This document shows, one piece after another, positions 14,311-22,849 of a stretch of DNA of 41,824 bases. Numbering within the stretch: position 1 is the stretch's first letter; each line of letters opens with the position of its first letter. Position numbers and translations under genes: made by a program. Below the pieces are notes generated by a model. That model did not search any database. It had not been told where the DNA came from and saw only the letters and a program-made list of their open reading frames with translations. Source of the stretch: Pseudomonas sp. ISL-84 (GTDB lineage: Bacteria > Bacillota > Bacilli > Bacillales > Cytobacillaceae); the NCBI GenBank assembly GCA_018613035.1, contig JAGGRA010000007.1:1-41824 (forward strand), given 5' to 3'.

Positions 14311-15342
14311 TTAGACCTTCATCCCCGAACCTTTCCGTGTGAGCAGCATGAAGATCAGGTAGGGTGCACCGATAACCGAGATGACAATTCCGACCGGAAT
14401 ATCTGCTGGCGCCAGAAGGTTTTTGCCAATCATGTCTGCAATGAGCACGAGGGCTGCACCGATCAGCGCAGATAATGGCAGGCTGCTGAAGTAATTGGGT
14501 CCGCATAGCCGCCGTGCCAGATGGGGGGCGAGCAGGCCAATAAAAGCGATTCCGCCTCCGACGGCTACACATGCTCCTGCGAGTGCTGCAGAAAGACAAA
14601 GGAGCAAGCGGCGTTCCGACTCCACTTTTAAGCCAAGTGCAACGGGAACTTCCTGCTTAAAGTGAAGAAGGTTCATGGTCCTTGCTTTAAAAAACGCAGC
14701 CGGTATAAGACTCAAAATCCATGGAAGCAATGCCCATACATAAGGCCACCGAGTTCCCCAGATGCTTCCTGTCAGCCAAATGGCCGCCTGCTGGAAGTCC
14801 TTTGGATCCATTTTCAGCTGCAGAATCATTAGAAGAGCACCGCAAAGAGCATTAAATCCGAGACCAACAAGGAGAAGCCGTTCCGGGTCTATTCCGCCTT
14901 TCCATGAGAACCGGTAAATCAGTGATGCAATGGTAAGAGCCCCAATGAAGGAGAATACAGGCAGGAAAAAAGGTTCAGAAAGCAGACTTCCTTTCTCTTG
15001 TCCAAAAAGATAGATCGAAAAAACGACAGCCAATCCAGCGCCGGCATTTATACCAAGAATGCCAGGGTCGGCCAGGGAGTTTCTAGAAAGTCCCTGAAGA
15101 ATGCTGCCTGAGAGAGCAAGCCCAGCACCAATCAGCATGGCAATGACCATTCTCGGCAATCTCAGCTGAAATAAAACAAGCTCTTGCCTTGGGGTGCCGC
15201 TGCCAGTCAGAGTGTTCAATATTTCAGAAAAACTGATAGGCATCACACCCGTGGACAGACTCAGTACAAAGGTGGCCATGATTAAAAAGACAAAGGCTGC
15301 CAGCCAGGTTTTGGAACGGCTTAATGCAAGCTTCCAATCCAT
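14311..15342 (-). CDS. FecCD-family siderophore permease (FeuC-like position)
   Basis: A permease of 343 residues counted from MDWKLALSR at 15342. A longer frame to 15510 runs out of frame through the upstream permease and is rejected. The core is RLPRMVIAMLIGAGLALSGSILQGLSRNSLADPG and GGIAFIGLLAPHLARRLCGP, the family signature. Its ATG shares one base with the stop codon of the upstream permease (ATGTAATG), so the two are translationally coupled. Together with the adjacent Btr-like regulator and the binding lipoprotein it mirrors the B. subtilis feuABC-btr bacillibactin locus. No ATPase gene is attached, also as in feuABC, which borrows YusV. Confidence 0.88.
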   Translation of the reverse strand: MDWKLALSRSKTWLAAFVFLIMATFVLSLSTGVMPISFSEILNTLTGSGTPRQELVLFQLRLPRMVIAMLIGAGLALSGSILQGLSRNSLADPGILGINAGAGLAVVFSIYLFGQEKGSLLSEPFFLPVFSFIGALTIASLIYRFSWKGGIDPERLLLVGLGFNALCGALLMILQLKMDPKDFQQAAIWLTGSIWGTRWPYVWALLPWILSLIPAAFFKARTMNLLHFKQEVPVALGLKVESERRLLLCLSAALAGACVAVGGGIAFIGLLAPHLARRLCGPNYFSSLPLSALIGAALVLIADMIGKNLLAPADIPVGIVISVIGAPYLIFMLLTRKGSGMKV

Positions 15343-16376
15343 TACATATACCCCCTTTTTCTTCGGGATAAATATAAGAAAAATGGAACCCCAATCAAGG
15401 CAGTCACTGCACTTACAGGTGTTTCGAATGGAGGATTGATCATCCGTGCCCCGATATCTGCGATCACCAGGAGAAGGGCACCGGCAATGGCGCTTAAAGG
15501 TATGAGCCATCTGTAATCAGATCCGATTAACATCCGCACCATATGGGGAACGACAAGACCAATAAAGCCGATCGCCCCGGCAATGGAAACGGCTGCGCCA
15601 GATAATAGAATAACGGCAATGAGCCCGATCCACCGGACTTTCTGCTGAGATTGTCCCAGGCCTGCAGCCACTTCTTCCCCTAATGCCAATATGGTCAGAG
15701 AGCGGCTGATCCACAGGGACAGCAGCAAGCCGATGATAACAGCGGGAAGCAGTATAAAGACGTGCTGCCATTTGGTTCCTGATAGTCCTCCGGCAAACCA
15801 GAAGCTCAAGTCCTGAGCCACCTGGAAATAAAGGGCAATGCCAGTAGAAAGGGCACTGAATAAAGTACTTAAAGCGGCTCCAGCAAGCGTCAAAGTCACA
15901 GGAGATATCCGCTCTTTTGAAACCATTGAAAAAGAGAGGATAAGCATGGCACCAGCCGCAGAGCCTGCAAATGACCAGACTAGAAGAATCCAATAGGACC
16001 CGCTCGAAATGAATGCAAGCGCAATGGCGATGGCAAGTCCAGCTCCATGGGTAATGCCAATGATAGAAGGATCAGCAAGCGGATTGCGTGTGATGCCCTG
16101 CATGATAGTACCTGCAACTGCAAGTGCTGCCCCAATAAGAGCCCCAGTTAAGGCACGCGGGAGACGGACTTCCCTGATCAGCTGGTGTTCAATTTGGCCA
16201 TCTTGAAAAGAGATAAAAGAATCCCAAACAACAGAAGGAGGGATCCAGATGGCCCCAAGTCCAATTGATGCGAGCAAGCCGAAAAAAACAAGTACTAAGC
16301 CGATAAGGCCCCATGTAATAGATTTTTGGTGAACGGGCTGCAAGGATTCGGTTATGTCAGCAGCAGTTCTGGCCAT
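15342..16376 (-). CDS. FecCD-family siderophore permease (FeuB-like position)
   Basis: A 344-residue permease with a polar N-terminus of about 22 residues before the first helix (WGLIGLVLVFFGLLASIGLG). The signature is REVRLPRALTGALIGAALAVAGTIMQGITRNPLADPS, followed by GAIGFIGLVVPHMVRMLIGSDYR. It is the first gene of the minus-strand pair behind a Fur box (16410-16430) and a sigma-A promoter (16449-16478). It is divergent from the AraC/Btr-like gene. The pair would form the membrane channel for the binding protein encoded at 18223. That pairing is inferred from location and similarity to feuABC. Confidence 0.88.
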   Translation of the reverse strand: MARTAADITESLQPVHQKSITWGLIGLVLVFFGLLASIGLGAIWIPPSVVWDSFISFQDGQIEHQLIREVRLPRALTGALIGAALAVAGTIMQGITRNPLADPSIIGITHGAGLAIAIALAFISSGSYWILLVWSFAGSAAGAMLILSFSMVSKERISPVTLTLAGAALSTLFSALSTGIALYFQVAQDLSFWFAGGLSGTKWQHVFILLPAVIIGLLLSLWISRSLTILALGEEVAAGLGQSQQKVRWIGLIAVILLSGAAVSIAGAIGFIGLVVPHMVRMLIGSDYRWLIPLSAIAGALLLVIADIGARMINPPFETPVSAVTALIGVPFFLYLSRRKRGYM

Positions 16377-16409
16377 GATGATCAGTCCTTTTTTATGTAT
16401 TTTTTTAAA

Positions 16410-16430
16410 TGAAAATGATAATCGTTATCG
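16410..16430. promoter_or_regulatory. Overlapping Fur boxes between permease pair and AraC-type regulator
   Basis: TGAAAATGATAATCG (16410-16424) and TGATAATCGTTATCG (16416-16430) overlap by nine bases, six bases out of register. This is the arrangement seen where two Fur dimers bind opposite faces of one site. Each differs from the consensus at only a few positions. It would sit just downstream of the permease transcription start. Confidence 0.85.
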
Positions 16431-16448
16431 ACGTAGAAGATCGTTATT

Positions 16449-16478
16449 AATCTACTATCCTTTCACAGCATTTGTCAA
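16449..16478 (-). promoter_or_regulatory. Sigma-A promoter for the permease pair
   Basis: On the minus strand, TTGACA (16478-16473), an 18-base spacer, and TAGATT (16454-16449). The Fur boxes follow within the first transcribed bases, so Fur could block initiation or early elongation. Confidence 0.55.
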
Positions 16479-16516
16479 TTCATATTTCAGGAAAAAGAAG
16501 GGAGTGTCTATTTATC

Positions 16517-18055
16517 TTGCTGAGCAACCATATGTTTGAAATTGCTGCATTCAACCTGCGTGAGGGCTTATCCCAAGCAATAAATGAATATCGCAATCAT
16601 TTTTGTTTACTTTATATATCATCGGGAAGAGGCAACTTGGTAAGCGGGAACCAGAGATTGAGGGCAGAAGAGGACAAAAGCTATTTCCTCTCCGATGCCG
16701 GCATCCTCACATCGTCTTCTTCTGTTCTTCTTTCCGTCTATTTGCTTTCATGGCCAAAAGAAGGGGACATGCTGTCGGACTTGCTATCCGGTCCCTTAGC
16801 AGACCAGGCGCCGGCAAAAATGGTGCCCCTTTGGGAAGGGCTGAAGAAAAGCGATAAAGAAAATTCGATATCGGCAAAATGCCGATTTCAGTCCTTGCTC
16901 TGGGAGATGTTGTCCATCCTGACAGACGCGGCCGAAATAGACCGAATGGAAGAGGCAGAGGAACTGATCCGGAACAGCCTGTCCCGGCCATTAACGGTTG
17001 CGGAATTAGCTTCTAAAGCGAATATGAGTACGGTAACATTCTCAAGAGCTTTCCGCAAAAGGACCGGAATGACCCCGAAAGAATTTTTGAATGCAGAGCG
17101 TATGAAAGCCGCCAAAAAATTGCTCCTCCAAAAGAGAGGAATTACGGGTAAGGAAGTCGCCATGCAAATAGGGCTACAGGATGAATTTTATTTCAGCCGC
17201 CTTTTTAAAAGCAAAGAAGAGATACCCCCCTCTGTTTTCATGAAAAGGGTCAATGAGCGAATCGCTGTTGTCAGCCAGTTGTTTCTACAGGATCACCTCA
17301 TCTCACTCGGAATCCAGCCAGTGGCAGCTCCGTCCTATCCAACCGTCTATCCTGCGAGCAGCGGGGTGCCGAGCTATCTTCAAAAAGAGCTGGAAGGAAC
17401 TAAATTGCTAAACGCAGAAAAGCCATTTCAGCCGGATGATATTCTGTTGACCCATCCGGACCGCATTATTAAAACACCTTTACATCAGTTCCAGCTTCAA
17501 AGTGTGCTGCTTTCAAAGCAGGAACAAGTTCATCATATGCCTTTGAAGCAAGACTGGCGGCAGTATCTTTATGAAATTGCAACGATGGTAGGCTGTGAAA
17601 GCCGTGCTGAATGCATAGACAAAGATATTTACTGTTTGGAATGCAAGGTGCGGGATGAGCTGTGCCCATTAACGAAAAAAGGTAAATGGGCTGTCATTTG
17701 GATTCGTCCGGAAGGAATACGCCTTTACGGGAAGGGAAACCATGCCTTACTTGATCTTCTTTTTCAAGGTCTGGGGTTCCAGCCGCATCCCGATTTGCAT
17801 GCTGAGGGTTACCGAAATGTCAGCCTGAAGGAAATTGCGGAATTAAACCCCGACAAGCTTCTCATTTTATGGAGTCATGAAAGGGATGTGTGGAGAACTG
17901 CCCATACTCCAGATTGGAATAAAATTCGGGCTGTCCAGACAGGAGATGTCTATTACCCTGAAAGTCATGAGTGGGATCCGTGGGGGCCGATTGGGAGGAA
18001 GAGGATTCTGGAGGCTTTTCCGTCCAGCATTCTTAAAGCCAAACTCAAAGCTTAA
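16517..18055 (+). CDS. AraC-family regulator fused to a siderophore-binding-protein domain (Btr-like)
   Basis: An intracellular protein of 512 residues from TTG 16517. Three parts are visible. There is an N-terminal sensor-like region of about 150 residues. An AraC DNA-binding domain follows, with two helix-turn-helix motifs: VAELASKANMSTVTFSRAFRKRTG and GKEVAMQIGLQDEFYFSRLFK. The C-terminal domain, about 260 residues, looks like a ferric-siderophore binding protein without a signal peptide, containing DDILLTHPDRI and LKEIAELNPDKLLILW. B. subtilis Btr has the same plan and activates feuABC when it binds ferric bacillibactin. Here the ligand would be the local siderophore. TTG 16517 is ten bases after GGAGTG; an earlier TTG at 16472 lies in the divergent promoter. 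A terminator follows. Confidence 0.87.
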   Translation: MLSNHMFEIAAFNLREGLSQAINEYRNHFCLLYISSGRGNLVSGNQRLRAEEDKSYFLSDAGILTSSSSVLLSVYLLSWPKEGDMLSDLLSGPLADQAPAKMVPLWEGLKKSDKENSISAKCRFQSLLWEMLSILTDAAEIDRMEEAEELIRNSLSRPLTVAELASKANMSTVTFSRAFRKRTGMTPKEFLNAERMKAAKKLLLQKRGITGKEVAMQIGLQDEFYFSRLFKSKEEIPPSVFMKRVNERIAVVSQLFLQDHLISLGIQPVAAPSYPTVYPASSGVPSYLQKELEGTKLLNAEKPFQPDDILLTHPDRIIKTPLHQFQLQSVLLSKQEQVHHMPLKQDWRQYLYEIATMVGCESRAECIDKDIYCLECKVRDELCPLTKKGKWAVIWIRPEGIRLYGKGNHALLDLLFQGLGFQPHPDLHAEGYRNVSLKEIAELNPDKLLILWSHERDVWRTAHTPDWNKIRAVQTGDVYYPESHEWDPWGPIGRKRILEAFPSSILKAKLKA

Positions 18056-18083
18056 GAGTTTAGAAGAAAAAAGTTAACTTGTG

Positions 18084-18111
18084 CAGCTGCAGAATTGCGG
18101 CTGTTTTTTTT
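18084..18111 (+). terminator. Terminator of the AraC/Btr-like gene
   Basis: CAGCTGCA (18084-18091), loop GAAT, TGCGGCTG (18096-18103) with one G-T pair, then eight T residues. Confidence 0.88.
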
Positions 18112-18168
18112 CTGGGGAAATTCATTTTGTTCATGCAGGAAGTTAAAAAAGTCCATGTTCAGTTATGG

Positions 18169-18199
18169 TGATAATGATTATCATTGAGAATGAATTTCA
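18169..18199 (+). promoter_or_regulatory. Tandem Fur boxes upstream of the second binding lipoprotein gene
   Basis: A perfect box TGATAATGATTATCA (18169-18183) is followed by a weaker one, TGAGAATGAATTTCA (18185-18199), 16 bases on. TGTTCA also occurs twice upstream (18128 and 18156), a possible but unproven direct-repeat site for the AraC-type activator. Confidence 0.88.
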
Positions 18200-18222
18200 T
18201 TATTGCTTAGGAGGAATCATCC

Positions 18223-19179
18223 ATGAAGAAGTTTTTTGCTCCTTTGAGCATTGTTTTCATGTTATTTTTACTTGTTTTAACAGGCTGTGGGAAAGAAGAG
18301 GAAGTGTCTACAGAAGCAGCTGAAAAGAAGGAAAAGGAGAAGACAGAGGAAACAAGAACCGTTGAGCATTTGTACGGTAAAGCAGAAGTCCCTGCTGAAC
18401 CGAAGAAAGTGATTCTGCTGTCCCACGTTTCATGTGAAGGTTCGCTTGTATCTGTTGGTGTAAAGCCTTATGCAGTGATGGCGTATGATAATGAGTTTCC
18501 GCCGCATTTAACAGAAGAGCTTGAAGGTGTAAAGGCACTGCCTTATGCCGATGAAATCAACTCGGAAGAAATAGTAAAGATGGATCCAGATCTTCTTATT
18601 ATCAGTGATCGCTATAAGCCTCTGTATGATCAGCTGTCTGAAACCATTCCAACCGTTGTGGTAGAAGTGGGCGGCGATTGGAAGGAAGACCATCTGAAAG
18701 TAGCCGAAGCGGTCGGCAAGCTTGAAGAAGGAAAGAAAGTGATTGAAGATCTTGAGAAGGAAGCAGAAGAGATTGGAAGCCGTGTTCGTGAAAAAATGGG
18801 CGATGAAACATTTATGGCAGTAGCGATTAACAAAAAAGATATTCGTGTATATGGACGTACAAACCATGCAACAAATTCATTATTATTTGATGATTTGAAA
18901 TTAACACCGGCAGAAAATCTACCTGAGGATTTCGGTGAGAACATTTCGATTGAGGGATTAGCAAAGTATAATCCTGATCATATCCTGGATGTTTCTTATT
19001 TCAATAGTGGAGAGTTCTATGATTCTGTCACACAGGGCGAGGTTTGGAAAAGCCTAAAGGCTGTTCAGAATGACAATGTACATACTCTTACTACCACTTG
19101 GGGATATTGGGATCCGATTGAGCGCCATAAAGGATTGAAAGAGATTGAATCCTTGCTTTTAAGCGAAAAAAAATCTTAA
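18223..19179 (+). CDS. Ferric-siderophore substrate-binding lipoprotein (FeuA-like)
   Basis: A 318-residue lipoprotein with a signal peptide and lipobox LTGCGK (Cys22), then a Lys/Glu-rich linker and a class III binding domain. The domain starts near VEHLYGKAEVPAEPKKVILLS and has INSEEIVKMDPDLLIIS at the hinge. It ends NPDHILDVSYF and GEVWKSLKAVQNDNVHTL, which matches the FeuA C-terminal wording (NPDHIF, WKSLKAVKEDHVY). That suggests a tri-catecholate or catechol-type ligand, and petrobactin made by the adjacent asb genes is the simplest candidate. The ribosome binding site TAGGAGG is strong. Tandem Fur boxes control it. It probably works with the permease pair at 14311-16376. Confidence 0.87.
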   Translation: MKKFFAPLSIVFMLFLLVLTGCGKEEEVSTEAAEKKEKEKTEETRTVEHLYGKAEVPAEPKKVILLSHVSCEGSLVSVGVKPYAVMAYDNEFPPHLTEELEGVKALPYADEINSEEIVKMDPDLLIISDRYKPLYDQLSETIPTVVVEVGGDWKEDHLKVAEAVGKLEEGKKVIEDLEKEAEEIGSRVREKMGDETFMAVAINKKDIRVYGRTNHATNSLLFDDLKLTPAENLPEDFGENISIEGLAKYNPDHILDVSYFNSGEFYDSVTQGEVWKSLKAVQNDNVHTLTTTWGYWDPIERHKGLKEIESLLLSEKKS

Positions 19180-19183
19180 TGAG

Positions 19184-19216
19184 AGGCTGGGACCTAAATG
19201 TGTCCCTGTCTCTTCC
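19184..19216 (+). other. Hairpin directly after the binding lipoprotein gene
   Basis: GAGAG, GCT bulge, GGGAC pair with GTCCC, TGT bulge, CTCT. No T run follows. It probably protects the mRNA 3' end or helps the terminator at 19222. Confidence 0.4.
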
Positions 19217-19221
19217 ATTGG

Positions 19222-19255
19222 TTGATTTCTTTCATGGAAAGGAATCAAATTTTTT
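19222..19255 (+). terminator. Terminator between binding lipoprotein gene and asbA
   Basis: TTGATTTCTTTC (19222-19233), loop ATG, GAAAGGAATCAA (19237-19248) with one G-T pair, followed by T6 at 19250-19255. It separates the lipoprotein transcript from the asb operon. The dyad could also be an operator, but the T run favours a terminator. Confidence 0.75.
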
Positions 19256-19264
19256 AACTATTAT

Positions 19265-19279
19265 TGAGAATGGTTATCA
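19265..19279 (+). promoter_or_regulatory. Fur box of the asb operon
   Basis: TGAGAATGGTTATCA has two differences from the consensus. It lies 38 bases before asbA and directly after a -10-like TATTAT (19259-19264), so Fur would cover the transcription start. Confidence 0.85.
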
Positions 19280-19316
19280 ATTACTAGGTCTAAAGACTCG
19301 GTGAAAGGATGGAATT

Positions 19317-21143
19317 ATGCTTCATTCAGCCAAACAAATTGCAGAACATGCCACGTTTCAAGCTTTTATAAATAGTTACTTAAGAGAAGCAAATTGCGGA
19401 TATTGGATGGAAAGGGAGGAGTGGATCCAGGAGCAGCAGCCGTCAATTCCGCTATCAGGTGACTCTGTTGTGGAGATAGAACTTCCAGGTCAGACCACTG
19501 TGTTTGCAGTTGAAGTCATTTACCGATCACGAACTGGAAGGCATTTGATCGGCAGTGCCGTTAAATATTGCAGCCAAAGGCGGGAATGGATTCAGCACGA
19601 TCGGCTTCCGATGATGATTGCTCTTATCCACGAACTGCACTTAATGGCCAAATCAAATGGCTGCCATGAACTTGCATCTCATTTTGATGAGCTGGTGCTC
19701 AGGCTGATTGAGAGCTATCAGATAATGGCTTCCTATGTTGAAGAAAGAATGAATGACAAGATTAGCCTATATTCCGAAGAAAGCACCTTCATTGAAGCCG
19801 AGCAATCACTTTTGTTTGGACACTGGCTTCACCCTACACCGAAGAGCAGGCAGGGAATGGCTGGCTGGCAGCATCCGCACTATGCACCGGAGTTAAAAGG
19901 CCGTTTTCAGCTTCACTATTTTCAAATAGACCGGGAGTTAGTCAGGGAAGCTTCAGCCAGCCAGAATCGTGCAAGCGAGATCATACTCCATTCATTAAAG
20001 AAATCGATTCCGCATCTTACTGTCCCGCATAACAACTGCCTCATTCCGATGCACCCTCTTCAGGCTCAATGGCTGCTTCAGCAAAATCATGTCAGAGAGG
20101 CGGTTGAAAAAAATCTTATAAAAGATCTTGGTCCAATGGGAGCCTATTATTCAGCTACCTCTTCCATTAGAACGGTTTACAGCCCGGAAAAAGAATGGAT
20201 GTTCAAATTTTCCGTTCCGGTAAAAATTACGAATTCATTAAGGACGAACCGGCTTCATGAACTAAGGGCAGGTACCGAAATGACGAAGTTAAAGGATAAG
20301 CTTCGTTTTACGGAAAAATATCCATCATTTCGGATAATTGATGATCCGGCCTATATAACAGCTGAATTACCGGGGCAAAAAGAGTCAGGATTCGAGGTCA
20401 TTATTCGATCCAACCCATTTCCAGAGAGAGAGGATAAGGGGATTAGCTCCATCGCGGCATTGGTTCAGGATCCGCTGCCAGGAGAACGCTCAAGGCTGCA
20501 GCGGACGATTGAAAGGCTGGCACAAGCGGAAATGAGAGATCCGCAGGAAATTAGCATGGATTGGTTCGAAAAATATTGGAGATGCTCCATTGAACCTCTT
20601 CTCCGATTATATGATGAACATGGGCTTGCGCTTGAGGCCCATCAGCAAAATAGTGTCCTGGATCTATCATCGGGCTATCCGGAAGCTTACTATTACCGTG
20701 ATAATCAAGGTTATTATCTATCAAACTCTTATAGGGGAAATTTATGCGAACTGCTGCCGTCATTGGCAAAATGCCCGGAACTATTTTATGAGGATGATCT
20801 CATTCAGGAAAGATTCACGTATTACCTATTTATGAATCAGCTCTTTTCTGTGATTTGCCGATTCGGGCAGGACAGTCTCTTTAGTGAAGATCTTTTGATT
20901 GAATGGTGCCGTGAACAGCTTGGCCATCTTGAAAAGGAGCTGTCTAGACAGGGGAAAGCATTCATCGCCCATATCCTGCACTCAGAAAAGCTGGCCTATA
21001 AAGCTAACCTGTTAACCCGTTTCCATGACGTGGATGAACTGCTGGCAAAGAATGAACAAGCAGTGTACACCTATATCCCAAATCCTTTTGCCATTAGTAA
21101 GAAGGAGGAGAACTATGCAGAAGCTGCATCCGCTGCCGTCTAA
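19317..21143 (+). CDS. asbA: Petrobactin synthetase AsbA (NIS synthetase, IucA/IucC family)
   Basis: A 608-residue NRPS-independent siderophore synthetase, close to the length remembered for B. anthracis AsbA. In petrobactin synthesis AsbA condenses citrate with spermidine using ATP. Family motifs: HPLQAQWLL near residue 244, SATSSIRTVYSPEKEWMFK near 280-298 (nucleotide site), KITNSLRTNR, and LEAHQQNSVLDL near 438. The C-terminus carries the smaller FhuF-like transporter domain typical of the family. The start at 19317 follows AAAGGATGG. Its last 29 bases overlap the start of asbB. It is the first gene of a six-gene operon under Fur control. Confidence 0.95.
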   Translation: MLHSAKQIAEHATFQAFINSYLREANCGYWMEREEWIQEQQPSIPLSGDSVVEIELPGQTTVFAVEVIYRSRTGRHLIGSAVKYCSQRREWIQHDRLPMMIALIHELHLMAKSNGCHELASHFDELVLRLIESYQIMASYVEERMNDKISLYSEESTFIEAEQSLLFGHWLHPTPKSRQGMAGWQHPHYAPELKGRFQLHYFQIDRELVREASASQNRASEIILHSLKKSIPHLTVPHNNCLIPMHPLQAQWLLQQNHVREAVEKNLIKDLGPMGAYYSATSSIRTVYSPEKEWMFKFSVPVKITNSLRTNRLHELRAGTEMTKLKDKLRFTEKYPSFRIIDDPAYITAELPGQKESGFEVIIRSNPFPEREDKGISSIAALVQDPLPGERSRLQRTIERLAQAEMRDPQEISMDWFEKYWRCSIEPLLRLYDEHGLALEAHQQNSVLDLSSGYPEAYYYRDNQGYYLSNSYRGNLCELLPSLAKCPELFYEDDLIQERFTYYLFMNQLFSVICRFGQDSLFSEDLLIEWCREQLGHLEKELSRQGKAFIAHILHSEKLAYKANLLTRFHDVDELLAKNEQAVYTYIPNPFAISKKEENYAEAASAAV

Positions 21144-22848
21144 AAAGGCAGAAAGAAGAGTCATCAGACAGTTATTGGAAGCTGTTCTTTTTGAGGGGTT
21201 GATGGACTATGAAAAAACAGCTATCCGGCCGGAAGATCCTTTAGTAAGCTTCACCATTTACGGAAATCAGCGTACTTACTGCTGTGAGGGAAGCATTGCT
21301 GCGTTTGACCGTGTGCGGCTAAAGGAAGGCAGCATCCGCTCCGTGCAAAGCGATAGTTCCCGCACTGAAACGAGTATTGAGGAGCTGGCGGAGGACCTCG
21401 TGCCTGATCCTGATAAAAGAAGCATGCTTATTCACGAGCTGCAGCAAACCGTTCAGCTATGCGAATGGAATGAAACCCATCTAATGCCATCTCCTTCAAG
21501 GAGAACATTCAGCTATGAAGAGCTGGAATCTGAAATATGGGAAGGACATCCCTATCATCCTTGTTTTAAGGCAAGGACCGGATTTTCACTTGAAGACCAT
21601 GCTGCATTTGGGCCGGAAGCAGGTCAGTCTTTTGCACTGCAATGGACAGCGGTAAGACGGGAGCATTGCCAAATTGCTCTCCTTGAGGATGAAAAGGAAT
21701 TCTGGGAGAGGGAGCTGGGTCCTTTCATGCTCGGCCAGCTGCTGATGGAGCTGCATGAGATGGGAAAAACCTTTGAAGAATACACCTTTCTGCCAATTCA
21801 TCCCTGGCAGGTAAGGCAGATAAAAGATGAACTGGATCAAGGAGATGTCGTTCTGTTTAAAAGCAGCGGGGATTCTTATCGGGCAACCCAGTCAGTCCGA
21901 ACGCTATGGAACGTGACAAATCCGGAGAAGGCTCATTTAAAACTATCCATGAATATGGTGAATACCTCTTCGCTAAGAACATTGGACACACACGCCATCT
22001 GTGCTGCTCCCCATATTTCCAACTGGATAGCAGATACGGTGGAAGGAGATCCATTTTTAAAGGAAGAGGCTTCCCTGATCGTTTTGAAGGAATATGCAGG
22101 GGCTGCCTATCAGCCAAAAGGGGGAGAAACACAGAGCAAACTGGGAGCTATTTGGCGCGAAAGTGTTCGCCTCTATCTAGAAGAGGATGAGGAGGCTGTG
22201 CCATTTACGGCACTGCCGTTAATGGAGAGGGACGGTTCCTTATTTATCGATAAATGGCTAAAACACTATGGAATTGAAAACTGGTTAAAAAGGCTATTGG
22301 AAGTAAGTGTGGTTCCGGTCTGGCATCTGCTCGCAGCCCATGGCCTTGCTGTGGAGGCGCACGCCCAGAATATGATCCTCCTTCATAAAAATGGCTGGCC
22401 AACACGTGTTGCTTTAAGAGACTTTCATGACAGTACGGAGTATCATCACGACTTTTTGGAAAAGCCCAGTCAGGTTCCTGACTTTACAGAGATTCATGAA
22501 CAGTTTAAAAATGGCGGGGAAGATGAGTTTTATTGGATGTCTTCCATTGAAGCACTAAGAGAGCTAGTAATGGATACATTGTTTGTTTTTCATTTAACAG
22601 AACTGTCTTTTGCACTTGAAGAGCATTACGGCTACAGCGAGAGCAAGTTTTGGAGGCTGGCTGGCGAGGCGCTGGCCGGGCACTTGAGCTGCTATCCGGA
22701 ACTGATTTTCCGAAATTACCTTCTGCAGCATACAGCACCAATGATTTATGCTGAGTCGCTGCTGAAAAGGAAGGTCCGAAAAGAAGAGGCTGGCGGGTTT
22801 CGCCATCTTGTTACAAACTCTTTAGCACACGATCAAAAGGAGAATTGA
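21115..22848 (+). CDS. asbB: Petrobactin synthetase AsbB (NIS synthetase, IucA/IucC family)
   Basis: A 577-residue NIS synthetase counted from MQKLHPLPSK at 21115, which is preceded by GAAGGAGGAG (21101-21110). A longer frame from 21025 lies wholly inside asbA and is rejected. Motifs: HPWQVRQ near residue 228, RATQSVRTLWNV near 255, LSMNMVNTSSLRTLD, AVEAHAQNMIL near 412 and RDFHDS near 435. AsbB adds the second spermidine arm, or a dihydroxybenzoyl-spermidine arm, to the citrate half-product. It overlaps asbA by 29 bases, and one base separates its stop codon from the start of asbC. Confidence 0.95.
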   Translation: MQKLHPLPSKKAERRVIRQLLEAVLFEGLMDYEKTAIRPEDPLVSFTIYGNQRTYCCEGSIAAFDRVRLKEGSIRSVQSDSSRTETSIEELAEDLVPDPDKRSMLIHELQQTVQLCEWNETHLMPSPSRRTFSYEELESEIWEGHPYHPCFKARTGFSLEDHAAFGPEAGQSFALQWTAVRREHCQIALLEDEKEFWERELGPFMLGQLLMELHEMGKTFEEYTFLPIHPWQVRQIKDELDQGDVVLFKSSGDSYRATQSVRTLWNVTNPEKAHLKLSMNMVNTSSLRTLDTHAICAAPHISNWIADTVEGDPFLKEEASLIVLKEYAGAAYQPKGGETQSKLGAIWRESVRLYLEEDEEAVPFTALPLMERDGSLFIDKWLKHYGIENWLKRLLEVSVVPVWHLLAAHGLAVEAHAQNMILLHKNGWPTRVALRDFHDSTEYHHDFLEKPSQVPDFTEIHEQFKNGGEDEFYWMSSIEALRELVMDTLFVFHLTELSFALEEHYGYSESKFWRLAGEALAGHLSCYPELIFRNYLLQHTAPMIYAESLLKRKVRKEEAGGFRHLVTNSLAHDQKEN

Positions 22849-22849
22849 G

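Noticed and set aside
15343..15510. N-terminal extension of the FeuC-like permease
   Set aside because: It is the out-of-frame shadow of the upstream permease's C-terminus; the Cys/Arg-rich sequence is not family-like.
21025..21114. Longer asbB start
   Set aside because: The extra 30 codons lie wholly in asbA in another frame and do not resemble the family; ATG 21115 has GAAGGAGGAG.
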